A program made the translations under genes and the position numbers. Under the pieces are notes generated by a model that saw only the letters and a list, made by a program, of their open reading frames with translations, was not told the origin of the DNA and ran no database searches. DNA of 64,000 bases from Nitzschia sp. pyKryTriq1 (lineage: Eukaryota > Bacillariophyta > Bacillariophyceae > Bacillariales > Bacillariaceae), in NCBI GenBank assembly GCA_956465555.1, contig OY101125.1, positions 374,501 through 438,500 of the forward strand, read 5' to 3'. Positions within the stretch are counted from its first letter, which is position 1. Each line of letters opens with the position of its first letter. Of the stretch, positions 11,201 through 22,305 are shown one piece after another.

Positions 11201-13287
11201 ACGTCCCTTTGTATTCAGATCCGAACGATGATTCTTCGACAATCGTGTTACAGAGCACTAGTACATCGTCAGACAAAGATAATGGCGCTTCCTTTTCGGT
11301 GGAAAATCTATCCAAAGCGGCCGGGGAGCGATGGGTCCAGAATCTATCTGATTATCTCAATATCCTACAAGACCGTCTCTTTTCCAGTGGACTCCATGTA
11401 TTTGGAAGCTCTCCCACCGGCGACGAACTTGCCTCGTACCTAGAAGCATATTTTGGAGATCGGCTGTCACCTGACGATTGTCGCAAAGTGGTGAATAAGT
11501 TCTTGGATACCTCGAGCAAGGCAGAAACCGACCATCATTTCTGGGATTGGTTCGTATCCTTCATTCGCAGTTTGTTTGAAAAGCAGCAAGAAGATGATCT
11601 GACTCATCAGCGGGCTGACGATGAAGGCGTGTTGTTGATGGAAGAAGCTAGCAGTATTGTGCGTCTTTTGGCGCGTTCGACGGAAGAAATCGACAGTGTG
11701 GTAGAGGGTTTGTCGGGAGGCTACATCCGACCAGCCCCCGGTGGGGATTTGCTTCGCGATGGCCCTTCCGTCCTTCCAACGGGAAGGAACATTCACGCTT
11801 TAGATCCCTACCGAATGCCATCCGCGAGCGCGTGGGTACGAGGTCAAAAAGCCGCCAAGGAAATTCTACGGCAACACCAAAAGGCCAATGGAGGAAAGTA
11901 TCCCGAGACGGTGGCTGTCACCCTTTGGGGGCTGGATGCTATCAAGACCCGGGGAGAATCCGTAGCGATCGTGCTTGCTCTAGTGGGTGCCCAGCCAGTA
12001 AAGGAAGGGACGGGCAGAGTTGTGCGATATGATCTAATTCCGCTCGAAGAGCTGAAGCGTCCTCGTGTAGATGTCCTGGCATCGCTGAGTGGCATTTTCC
12101 GGTAAGTGATATATGTTACGACATCGATCGACGTGTTTGTTTTGGATCGGCAGGAAACAACAACAGCAAAGACTGAGAACTCTTTTGTATGCAACCTTTT
12201 ACTTGCATCATTATGCAGGGATTCCTTTGCCAATATTGTAGATCTTTTGGACGACATGTTCGAACGAGCTGCTCAAGCGGACGATGAGCCATCCGACATG
12301 AATTTTATCAAGAAACATGCTCAGGAGCTCATTGAGAGTGGTGTCGATGAGCGGCCCGCCGCTCGACTGTTCAGTAACCCGTACGTTATCATCATCATCA
12401 TGATTTGCATTGCACTGCATGAGGAGTGTATTCCTAATACCGTGTTGTTGTTGTTGTTGTTTGCCTTTTTTTTAATGATGCTCATCCTCGTCGTCGTTTA
12501 TTTCTCTTATTCTTATAGCCCTGGAGATTACGGCAGTATGGTCAATGAAGTAGTGGGTACTGGAGAATGGGAAGATTCGGCGAGCCTGGGTGAGACTTGG
12601 AAGAACCGAAATGTCTACAGCTACGGACGCAGCGAAGGCAAAGGAGGGGGTCCATCAGGAACGGCTCGGCCCGCGGTCTTGGACAAACTCTTGGCGACGA
12701 CGGAGCGTGTGGTCCAAGAAATCGATAGTGTCGAATACGGTATATCCGATATTCAAGAATACTATGCGAATACTGGCGCCTTGAAAAAGGCCGCAGAGAA
12801 CCGAAAAGAAGTCGATCCAACGACCGGAAAGAAACGAAAAGTCACTCTTTCGGTCATTGAAACCTTTGGCAAAGCCAGCGATGATGATGATGATGATGGA
12901 GTCATACCCGTCAAGGATGTGGAGGATGTCCTTCGACTGGAATACCGAAGCAAGTTTTTGAATCCCAAATGGCGGGATGCCATGATGAAACAAGGATCTG
13001 GTGGGGCGTATGAAATCAGCCAACGCATGACGGCCATGGTCGGTTGGGCGGCAACGGCCGAGGTGGACAACTTTGTCTTTGATCAAGCCGCCGAACGTTA
13101 TGCTTTGGATGAAGAAATCGCAGCTCAGCTTCAAAAGTCCAACCCGGAAGCCTTCAAAAATGTCGTGCGTCGTCTGCTCGAAGCGGAAGGCCGAGGAATG
13201 TGGTCGACGGATGAAGAGACTCTCGAGAAACTTCGTGCCAAGTACATGGATGCAGATGATTTGATTGAACAAGGTTCTTCCCGGTAG
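8230..13287 (+). CDS. chlH: Magnesium chelatase subunit H, plastid, three exons
   Basis: Exons are 8230-12101, 12219-12380 and 12519-13287; splicing restores SGIFR-DSFANIVDLLDDMFERA and RLFSN-P-PGDYGSMVNE in frame, giving 1600 residues. ChlH binds protoporphyrin IX and, with ChlI and ChlD, inserts Mg2+ as the first committed step of chlorophyll synthesis. Family hallmarks include LIHLGMHGTVEWLPGQPLG, NNPSESILAKRRGYGT, HALDPYRMPS and the C-terminal EGRGMWSTDEETLEKLR. The N-terminus has a hydrophobic segment followed by CQGFSVP, fitting a bipartite plastid leader. The protein is longer than typical ChlH (roughly 1300-1400 residues) because of an Asn/Gln/Thr-rich N-terminal spacer, other low-complexity loops and a Gly8 insertion near 10068. 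A possible AATAAA polyadenylation signal lies at 13356-13361. Diatoms can have more than one ChlH; which paralogue this is cannot be told. Confidence 0.95.
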
Positions 13288-13960
13288 TATGTAGTAGTAG
13301 TACTACGTAGATAACAACCTTCCAAGCAGTTGGGGATAAATATATTGCTTTTTATAATAAAGAAACATCATCGGCTCTGTCTTGTTTTGCATTTTGTGGT
13401 CGGATTTGTCTTTTTCGTGTGGGGATGCATGCATGGTTTTTGGATTTTGTGAGCGCTGAAAATCAAAATCTGACGGCGGCGGGTTGATGGCAATATTATG
13501 ACGACAACACACGTCGTGCCCAACGGAAATAGTTCATCGGTTGAGGCGTATATGTGCATGCCGATTGGTGGAAAATTTGGTGAATGAACGATATTCATGT
13601 GTGAATATAATTATTTCATTTTCGCGCGCGCCGCTGTTTCGAACGCACGCTCACAAGAACAAAGCACATACATACAACGTGTTGTTTGTTGTTGCTATTT
13701 ATTGCTCATTGTTGGATGGAGACTATGGAGACCTCATCCTCTTCCCTCCTCTCTCTACCGCTACATCTATCTACAGGTATCATCTCTCTACGAGTTGGCG
13801 TTGAGACAGACTTCCAACAAACCAACTCAAACTTTCGAAGGTTGCATCATCCAGAAACATTTCATCCTTCCCAAGTACCGCGGTAATAAGAAAACACCAA
13901 CGGAGAAAGGAAACTTCTCTTGCGTATTGCTAGCAACTAATAGTAGGAGTAAATAAGAAA
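13288..13960. other. Intergenic: ChlH 3' end and promoter of ankyrin-channel gene
   Basis: A GTAGTAGTAGTACTAC run directly follows the ChlH stop codon. A candidate AATAAA lies at 13356-13361. The remainder contains GCGCGCGCC near 13623 and short frames without protein character. Confidence 0.5.
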
Positions 13961-16900
13961 ATGGGAACCAACGGTCCCGCTCAAGTACCCGTGGTTCCCG
14001 CGGCCACCCCCACCACTACTACTGGTATTCGACGCCAGCCAGCAGCAGCAACCCGTGTCGACATTGCAGATCCTTGGTGTGACGATGGCAGTCTGTCCCG
14101 TGCCGAGCCTCCATGGTTGCGAGACAAACGCATGAAACAACAACGGGATCGACTCCAGCAACAAAAAGAACGCTTGACCCAGAGAGTAGCTGCTGCTGCT
14201 ACCGGTAGTAGTAGTAGTGGCAAGTCACCTACAAACCCCTTTGAAGACGATTCGGCTGCCCCTGTTCCTGCGGCGGCCTCGACCATCAATCCCTTTGATA
14301 CTTCCTCAGTCAATTACAGTTACAGTGACTCGAGTCAGAATTCGTCGTCTCATCATCATTATCAAAATCATCAATATCATCAATATCGTCCCGGTGGTGG
14401 TCAGCAGCCTGGTACTACTACTACTACTACTAGTCGAGCACCTCCTACAAGTAATACTGCACGTACCGGTACATCACCGATCGAAGAAAAGAAAGAGGGA
14501 GACGCTGCCAGTATGAGGAGACAGCCACCACCACAACCGCCGCATCATCATCCACCGCACTGGCAACAGCATCCCGTTCCACCCTACCAACCTCGTCCTC
14601 GTTCCACCACGACGACAAGAACAAAGGGGAAACAGCAGCAGCGTACCAATCCGTTTGATTCGGACAGTTCCACCAATCCTAGTAGTAGTAGTCAGGTACT
14701 AGGTGGTGGTGGTGTCAATCCTTTTGATACTTCAGGAGAAAGCTCCGAGCCGCCAGTACCACCTGATGTACCAGTACCTGTACCAGTATCACCTGATGTA
14801 CCAGCAGTTCAACAACCTGTACCAGCAGTTCGGAATCATCACCGTCCTCGGATCATCCGTCCCACAGCGACACGACCATCCTTGCAAAAGAATCCCCAAA
14901 AGCAGCTGCAAATGGCGTATACGGACGAGTCGGTCCAAGATAGTTTGGATCAATTTCTCGATACTACCGAGGATGAAACAGCGGATGCATCGACCAGCAA
15001 GGATGAAAGTGTTGGCAAGGACCCAGCCAATGATAATGATAATGATGAGGATGATGAAAGGTTGTACCGACAAATGCAACAACAAATGTTGGGACCGTAT
15101 TACGTCTCTGGAACCACTTCTTCGGAAGCAACCGAAGATTTTGATGATGCAAGTAGTGGAATATCGTCCATGACTCCGAGTGAACGAGCATTGAAAGCGG
15201 CACAATCTCTAAAAGAAAGCTTTGGTCGGTCCAATAATAACAAGCATCAACATCAACAAGAACAACAACAAAGACGACAAACATCCTCCTCCTCCTCCTC
15301 ACCCGTGACTCCCAACAGCAACAGTAATACCACACAACCACGGAACGCCAACATTGTCACACCTACGTCACAAAGAGATGGTGCTCTTTCTCCTCCCGAA
15401 ACACCAAAGAGCCCTGCTGCTAATATTCCAGGAGCATCCGTGAGACCTCCGAGCACAAAACGGGTAGTAACTCCTACTCCTACTGGTGCTGGCGCTGGGA
15501 GAACGACAACCCCGCGATCGCCCCAAGACTTTCCATCATTGTTGCAATCCACCAAACTACAACAACAACAACAACAACAATATGACGAACAGCAGCAGGA
15601 GCTCATTCCACAAGAAGAAGAACAACAACAACAAGGAAACAAGAACACGGATGCTGGTGAGGAGCAGCTCAACTTGACCCTGCATGATTTGTGCGATGAA
15701 GCTCGAACCACGGACGATGTGGCATGGCGAAATGCCTTGTATCTTCTCTCGGTCCAGCCGGAGTTGGCATCTCATCAGGAACCGGAATGCCAATTGACTG
15801 TCTTGCACGTGTGTTGTATGGCATTGCATTTCCAACAACCTCCACCCGTATGGATGGTCCGGGCACTCTTGTATACCAATCCACAACAATGTCAACAAGA
15901 AGATTCGGGAGGTCGATTGCCATTGCATTTATTAGCGGCGACGAGTGCCAATGTCGAATTGATGCAATTGCTGGTGGATGAATATCCCGGCAGTGTCTCG
16001 CATGCGGATCGTCGGGGATTTACGCCACTTCATTTGCTACTCAAAAATGATCAAATCCCCATGACTCTGGAACATTTACGAATCTTGTTGGGACAAACGA
16101 CCACAAACGATATGTCCTCGTCCAACAACAGCAACAAAAAGAAGGGCGGACGACACATTTCATTTCGCAAACGAGAACATTTGAAACAATCCTTTCAAGA
16201 TTTACAAGACTTGCAGATCAAGCAACAAGAAAAGCATGAACAAGTCTTTGAGGAGGAGTACCCGGAGGATGTCCAACAATGTATTCGCAAGATTTCGCAA
16301 TGGAAACGCCGACAAGTGAACCGAGGACTGTATTCGTTCCCCCAAAATTCCAATCAAATGGCAAACGTCTACCGCAACCCCGCGTCAATTCCCACTCCCA
16401 GTACACGACAGTGGCCCCTACATTTGCTAGTGCGACGCAAATTATCATCCAAATATAAGCATGATGGTGATGATAACGACAATGACAATGATATGATTGG
16501 ATCTATCAAACTGGCCAATGCAGAAACATTGATTCGAGTGATGATTGCCGCCTATCCGGAAGCCTTGCTCGAAACAGACATACATGGTCGAACCCCTCTC
16601 TTGACGTCCTTGTTGCAATCCGACTCTTTGCCCGACGTGGAAACGGTGGAACTCTTGCTGGGCAAGTACACACCTGGAATTTGTTCCGATCCCACCCAGA
16701 CGCCCGCCCGATTGGCCAGCACCGACACTCTTCAATTGCCCCTCCACGTCGCCGCCGAAGAATTGGCGAACAATTTCGAGTTGCTCTCTACGATTGCCGA
16801 GGCCTATCCTCATGCAGTCCAAGTGCAAGATATTCGTGGCCGCACTCCCTTGCACTGTGCGCTCTTGAATTTCCGATCCGTGTCTGTGGACGAAGCCACG

Positions 16901-18521
16901 TTCAGTCTACTACTCATGTCTCGAAACCACAATTATGAGCAAGTCGCCAAGACCTCGGATGCCGATGGTAAACGTCCGTTGGATTTGATCATCGAACGTC
17001 CGAGAGCCTTGAAACAATGGTCCACGGAAGAAGTCAATGGCGATGATGATGACAATGGCGATTCTTATTTGTTGTTGTCTGCCTTTTTGAATGCTTCGAT
17101 TGACATGCCCCGCAGTGATCGGCAAGCACGAGACCTGTTGGAGCGGATTCGGACCTTGCCACCCTGGCTCCGTCGCTCCGCGTGTGCTTCGTCTCATGTC
17201 CAACGTGTGTTACTGGAAGAATTGGCGAGTCCCTCGAATACAGCACTCGTCTTATTGCAAGGAGGAACGTTGATTAGTCTCTTAATTGTACTACGAATCG
17301 CTCTGGAAAGCACTGGTATTGACTTTGACTCTTGGGTCTTGGTGAATTACTTTTGCGCCTATCATTTGGCAACGCAACTGCTGTATTGGGGAACGGCTTG
17401 TTATTTGGGAGAGTTTTATCGAATGGTCCTGGCCAATGGCTGGCGATGGATCGATTTGATGGCCATCTGTTGTTCCATCGGCACTGCGACTGTGGTACAA
17501 ACGGACATTACTTCCTTGCGAGAGAGTAATGTAGCGGACTTTATGAAGAACTTCGTTCCGGCCGATGACGATACACTCATTGCCTACGGGTCTTTTGTGG
17601 CTCAGTCTAGTTGGCTATTTGGTACAATGGTGGTGTGCCATGGCGGTCTTTGTGGGTTCGGCCATACAAGTCGTTCGAACCTTGTTTTGGCCCATTGCCT
17701 TGGCGGCCATGGGAATTGTGGCCATGTCCCAGATATTGAATACTCTGGAGAATTGTGTGGAAGGAAACATTTGTGGGATCGAGGACGCCTACACGACCGT
17801 GTACTGGATGATTTTGGGAGAACCAATTCTTGGTTTGGGCGAATTGTCAGTCTTTGAAAATGAAACAACGACGAGTATGATGGTTCTTATTATTTTCTTT
17901 ACGCTTCTTTGGCTCCTATGGCTCGTTTCTGTCCTTGCCATGACAGTATCGGAAGCCTATCGACTGGACCGGCATCAGATTGCGCTCCGGTGGTTTTGGG
18001 AGCCCAAGGTGGCCTTGACTGTCACGGCCCGCCCTACTCCCAAGGAAACGTTGTTCGAAACGCCTTCCTGTACAAAACGGTACTGCGATTCCATGGAACG
18101 ATTGTGGCACGTCCTGTCATCTTCCATCCGTGGCGGCCATCGAAAACACGAAGTAAATTGGTACGCTTGGTGCTTTCGGCCTGGTGTCATCTTTTTGACC
18201 CGACTGTTGGCATGCATTATCTTGCCAATTTGGTTTTGGCTTGGTGTGGCCACTCTGGGACTCTTGTGGCCACCCCAGCTTCGCCGATGGCTCTTTTCCA
18301 CCAAGATCATGGTGGACCAACACGGCAAGAAACCCAAGGGCCCTACCGAAGAACGTTTGACTGCCGCAAAACTCTCTCATCTCAAGGGTGAGATGGAAGA
18401 ATATCAATCCAAGTCTATGGATCAAAACTATGTCATTCAACAAGATTTGGCTCAAATCAAGGAACTGCTCTTTCGAGCCATGGAAACGGAGGATAGTCCC
18501 GCCATGTCTGGTTCCTGGTGA
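13961..18521 (+). CDS. Ankyrin-repeat ion-channel-like membrane protein, with one apparent frameshift
   Basis: The gene reads in one frame from 13961 to about 17565-17590 and then continues in another frame to the stop at 18519-18521, for about 1510 residues. Residues 1-560 are low-complexity and hold four NPF motifs (NPFEDD, NPFDTS, NPFDSD, NPFDTS). Ankyrin-like units follow between ~610 and 970 (RLPLHLLAA, FTPLHLLL, LPLHVAAEE, RTPLHCALL). The C-terminal part has several membrane spans, a possible pore region (YTTVYWMILGE) and a terminal coiled coil. The channel homology continues smoothly across the frame change (SLPTGLLWLSLVGYL), so this is one gene. No GT-AG intron of plausible size fits the junction, and stops at 17532 and 17544 in the second frame confine it. 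A sequence error, a real disabling change or recoding are all possible. Ion selectivity is unknown. Confidence 0.75.
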
Positions 18522-18614
18522 ATGCTCTTGTAGGAAATAGTTATAACCGATACGTAGTCAGTAGCTTCTTTTCCAATCGATTTCATTCGTCTTGCTTGAC
18601 AATTCATAGTAGAT

Positions 18615-19643
18615 TTATTGGTCTTCTTCTGGCTCTGTAGTTGTATCGTCGTTGCTGAAGTTGTTACATGTTCTGTCCACTGCTTTTGCTTGTGCTTTTG
18701 CTTGTGCTTTTGCTTTTGCTTTTGCTTTTGCTTGTGCTGGTGCTTCTCCTCCTCCTGATAATGGTTTTCCTTTCAATTCCCACACACCCGGACAAAATTG
18801 TTCGGTAATGGAACAAGTCACTTCGGCACACGTCAAGGTGTACTTGCGCCAAAATCCACCCTCGGGGGTCGGCCCCGCCGCCTGCAAGGCGAATTCGGGC
18901 AAGATGTTCAAATGTCGAAAGAGTTGCCCCAATCCCACCTGTCCCGATTCTACCAAGGCACAACAATGACTCGAATGGACTTGCACGACACTATCAGCGA
19001 CACAAAAGGTTTTTGAAAATACTTGCAATTGGACGCGGCGTTCCCACGTAGAAGAAGAAGAAGATGTCGATGGTGTTGCTTTTCTTTTGGTACAGTGATC
19101 GAGCACCACCGTCACAGGAGCATCGTAATAACTGCTGAACAAGCGCTGCAGATTGCCATTGGCCGTGACGGCCATGCGATCCAAAGGATGATGAATTCCA
19201 TACATTTGTGCCAAACTATACGTGGCCGAAGTCACCAATCCATCTCGAAACAGTACATCGGCATCATCACTGGATGGACTCATGATATCTCCAAAGTTGC
19301 TGCTGTTGCTGTTGCTGCGACCCCCCTTCTTGAGGGTGACAGATGTCGAGGTAGTATCAGTAGAAGAAGCACTAATGCTAGTAGTAGTCCCTGGACCCGA
19401 AAATGCGGCAGCACCATCACTGAGACTTGCCGTTGTGGTCGTCATGTTGTTGAAACCAGCCTCGTTCGCCGCATCTCGTAGATACAGTGCCAGCTTACTT
19501 GATGATTTTGGCTTGAAAACGTGGTTTCTCTGCAAACGGTGTCCTCTATGACCCCACAACATTGTTGTCATTGGAAATGGCGAAGACAACCAAGCGTTGG
19601 TGCTGCTGCAAAGCAGAAAGAGACTGACCGGTACAGACCACAT
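18615..19643 (-). CDS. Chorismate-lyase-like (DUF98/Ycf21-type) protein, plastid-targeted
   Basis: From the Met at 19643 the product has about 342 residues; an upstream Met at 19709 would bury the leader. It opens with MWSVPVSLFLLCSSTNA-WLSS, a signal peptide with an A-W junction acceptable for the diatom plastid motif. The core (VTSATYSLAQMYG, LQRLFSSYYDAPVTVVLD, KTFCVADSVVQVHS, GQVGLGQLFRHLNI, GGFWRKYTL) matches, to my reading, the chorismate lyase-like fold found as DUF98 or Ycf21 in algal plastids and cyanobacteria. In bacteria the related enzyme makes 4-hydroxybenzoate from chorismate; activity here is inference. A hexanucleotide repeat near 18676-18745 encodes alternating Ala-Lys/Ala-Gln at the C-terminus. 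It is followed downstream by two aromatic amino acid permease genes. Confidence 0.7.
   Translation of the reverse strand: MWSVPVSLFLLCSSTNAWLSSPFPMTTMLWGHRGHRLQRNHVFKPKSSSKLALYLRDAANEAGFNNMTTTTASLSDGAAAFSGPGTTTSISASSTDTTSTSVTLKKGGRSNSNSSNFGDIMSPSSDDADVLFRDGLVTSATYSLAQMYGIHHPLDRMAVTANGNLQRLFSSYYDAPVTVVLDHCTKRKATPSTSSSSSTWERRVQLQVFSKTFCVADSVVQVHSSHCCALVESGQVGLGQLFRHLNILPEFALQAAGPTPEGGFWRKYTLTCAEVTCSITEQFCPGVWELKGKPLSGGGEAPAQAKAKAKAKAQAKAQAKAVDRTCNNFSNDDTTTEPEEDQ
18676..18745. repeat. In-frame GCTTTT/GCTTGT hexanucleotide repeat
   Basis: About ten imperfect 6-nt units lie inside the chorismate-lyase-like gene and encode its Ala-Lys/Ala-Gln tail on the minus strand. The repeat length preserves frame, so unit number can vary without disrupting the gene. 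Confidence 0.8.
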
Positions 19644-20529
19644 ACGAATACTCGTCTTCTGTTTGGGATGTGGCCTCATTTGTATCGGTATGAGGCGCTC
19701 AACTGGCATGCACGATGATGCTTGAATGTCGAGTATTAATTTAAAAGACTGAGAGTAATAGACTACTTCGTACTGGAGTGGTTTTCAAAAGAAGCCGCGA
19801 GCCGCGTGATAATGTTGTGAGGTGGCGTCTTTCTTTTCGCCATGGTCGGAAGTCGGAAGTTTTTTGTTGTTGTATGTGGAAGAAAAGGAAAAGCAAGCCT
19901 GTCGTGCGCGCCCCCATCAACCAATCAAAATCTCTGTTTTTCGAAGCACTCGTGACTGCAAGCATTGCCATGATTTCCGTCTTCGTCTTCTCCTCTCGTG
20001 TTAAAATACTAAGGTAATGAGCCTAGTATTTGGGCGAATAGTGTTTTAACGTTTCCTAAAATAAAATGGAATTATTAAAATTGTGAGCTTTTCGTTATGG
20101 GTATTCTGAGGGGAATGGATTCTTTTTATTCTCCCATGGATCTCCTCCGATATTCTTCGAGCCTCTTTTCATAACGAAGGGGTTCTTCGAAAGCCTCCGA
20201 AGAGTTCTCCAAACGTGCACCATTCGTATTCGGAATACTCCGGTTAATCCCACTCGGAGTCGTGAGAGTGACTCGAATCCTCAGAGCCCATTACCTGATT
20301 ATTCTTACACTCTCGCTCTCTTTCGTGGGTGGGTATGATACCGGTACAGTAGGGCCCCTACCGGTTGTAGACTGTACTAGACTACAGTAGTGGAGACTAG
20401 AAGCATCAGTCGATTAGCACTGAACGAGTACTGTACGAACAATCATGACTTTCATTCAGAGTAATCAATGTTCTTATCGTTACTGACTCTCTGACTGTGC
20501 TGTGCTGTAGTCTACTTGTAGTATATTTT
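19644..20529. other. Intergenic region between DUF98-like gene and permease A
   Basis: The region includes an exact 9-bp inverted repeat (TTCGTTATG 20091-20099, CATAACGAA 20170-20178) and a TACCGGTA at 20339-20346. Several GAATAC/TATTC words cluster between 20100 and 20260. No gene is supported. Confidence 0.45.
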
Positions 20530-22305
20530 TTATAGCATGACAGTCGCAATCACGTCTTGAGCACTTTGGAAAAGTTCATTCCCCACAAAGCCCGTCGAGG
20601 CGACTCCCAACAATCCCAAACTCGCATTGGGCAATTCCAACGCCAGTGGAGGCGCTGGTTGGGATGGCAACAGCGCCTGTTGCTGGTGCTGTTCCTGACT
20701 ACGTTTTTGTCGCTGCGTATAGGCCATGACGACAGGCAAGACACCGTACAAGAGTGGTGATCCAAAGGATCCAGCCACTTTGAGGGCGCCATTCAAATCA
20801 TGATCCGCAAAGAATTGCATTGACACTCCGGCACATGCTACCGACAACAAGACGGATTGAAATGAAAACTTTTCATCGTCATCATCGTCAGCAGAAGGGG
20901 ACAATTCATTGCTGTTGTTGCTCTTAATCTTGGAGGGAGCGACAAAAGTATCAAACTCTTCTGCCAGTGACATGACACAGCCAATGGATGATCCAGCAAT
21001 CGTCGTCAAAGTGAAGAGAGTCATGAGGGGTCCATCCAATATACCACTACTATCAGTAGCAGTAGTGCCTCCTCCCACCACACAAAAGGCCCATGCGACA
21101 TACATTCCAAAGGGAAGGAACGAGCCCAGTGTAATGGCAGCAACAGACTTGCTTCTATCATAATCCAACATCTTGGTAACTGTAGGGACAATATTTTGAT
21201 ATACCAGACTCATCAAAACAATAGGTGCTAGCTGACAGGCACTGGCCCATACATCTGGGGATGTTCCAGGGGTATGCAAGAGCAAGTCCATAGGACTGGT
21301 GGTCAAATGGGCCAAGCCCGGGAGCAAGAGACCCGCAAATGAAGCAAACAGGCCAAATACCAGTACGGAAGTAATGGTCGACAAGGAGGTAAAGGTTTGG
21401 GTACCGACCAGTGCAACACAAGCGACCACCCATGCGATCGAGACTGCTTCGGCGGGTAGTGCCATGCCTGAAGATGATGACAGCGTCTCGGCACCAAAGT
21501 CTCCCACCTTGGCAGTATTGAAGGCGAGTACCAGAGCATTCACCATGACGGAAATGCCCGAGATCAAGTTCGCAGACAAGTCAGCTGATGTCGATGTGTT
21601 ATCATCATCATCATTAGCAGCAGCCCTTCCCCATTGAGGAAGGTTGGCTTGTGCAAACTCTTTGAACGAGCTCGGAACATCATCCCCCGAAGTATCGTGT
21701 TGATGGATCGCCACTTCGGCAATGACCAATCCACTGATCAAATTGATGAGAAAGGCAGCCGTGAAAATAACCGTGGAGATTCCCATGCCCGGCCCTGCGG
21801 CTAATTCGGGCAAGACCAACATTCCTGCTCCCACCGTGTTGCCAGTGATCATAAGGGACGTCGTCAAGACAGGTAACAGTGTTGTTTCCATCAATTGGTT
21901 CTTGTTGCTGGTGGCTTGTCTGAGATCTTGGAGCATTGCGCTGGGATTCTTGAATGGAGAGTTGTTGTTATTGTTATTGTTGTCGGACCAGTCGTCATCC
22001 GAAACAAACGAGGCGGATAAAGTCTCTACTAGTCTTCGCTTCTTCTTGTTGTTCTGTTTGGATGTCTTTTCTTCCGCCTTGCTGGTGGAGGATCGCTGCA
22101 TGTTCAGACTCGTCCAAGACGAGTGCTGCTGCTGCCGTCTCTTGGAGGAAATTTGCATGGTTGCTATTGATAGCCATGATGCTGATGATGATGGTGCCTC
22201 GACAGGAAATGCGAATGCATCGGCCTCGGCACAAAACATTGCCGCAACGGCAAGCAAATACCTCGTCTTCTTCTTCTTCTGTTGTTGTTGTTGTTGGTTC
22301 ATCAT
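20530..22305 (-). CDS. Aromatic amino acid (tryptophan/tyrosine) permease, plastid leader, paralogue A
   Basis: The 591-residue single-exon product has a leader with the textbook diatom plastid junction ADAFAFPVEAP at residues ~28-38, then a polar stretch and about eleven membrane spans from residue ~145. The first span carries ITGNTVGAGMLVLPELAAGPG, the Gly-rich unwound helix typical of the Trp/Tyr permease (TyrP/Mtr) branch of the APC superfamily. SGDDVPSSFKEFAQANLP, VYQNIVPTVTKMLDYDR and related segments are shared with the gene at 23530. The family moves aromatic amino acids with protons. With this leader it probably sits in a plastid envelope membrane, where aromatic amino acids are made. 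The two genes share their upstream region. Confidence 0.85.
   Translation of the reverse strand: MMNQQQQQQKKKKTRYLLAVAAMFCAEADAFAFPVEAPSSSASWLSIATMQISSKRRQQQHSSWTSLNMQRSSTSKAEEKTSKQNNKKKRRLVETLSASFVSDDDWSDNNNNNNNSPFKNPSAMLQDLRQATSNKNQLMETTLLPVLTTSLMITGNTVGAGMLVLPELAAGPGMGISTVIFTAAFLINLISGLVIAEVAIHQHDTSGDDVPSSFKEFAQANLPQWGRAAANDDDDNTSTSADLSANLISGISVMVNALVLAFNTAKVGDFGAETLSSSSGMALPAEAVSIAWVVACVALVGTQTFTSLSTITSVLVFGLFASFAGLLLPGLAHLTTSPMDLLLHTPGTSPDVWASACQLAPIVLMSLVYQNIVPTVTKMLDYDRSKSVAAITLGSFLPFGMYVAWAFCVVGGGTTATDSSGILDGPLMTLFTLTTIAGSSIGCVMSLAEEFDTFVAPSKIKSNNSNELSPSADDDDDEKFSFQSVLLSVACAGVSMQFFADHDLNGALKVAGSFGSPLLYGVLPVVMAYTQRQKRSQEQHQQQALLPSQPAPPLALELPNASLGLLGVASTGFVGNELFQSAQDVIATVML

Noticed and set aside
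16445-16855. Antisense frames inside the ankyrin and other large genes
   Set aside because: They mirror the codon bias of the coding strand and have no independent support.
17521-17547. Very short GT-AG intron explaining the frame change in the ankyrin channel gene
   Set aside because: The only GT-AG pair close by would give an intron of about two dozen bases, well below the 73-224 nt seen in other genes here.
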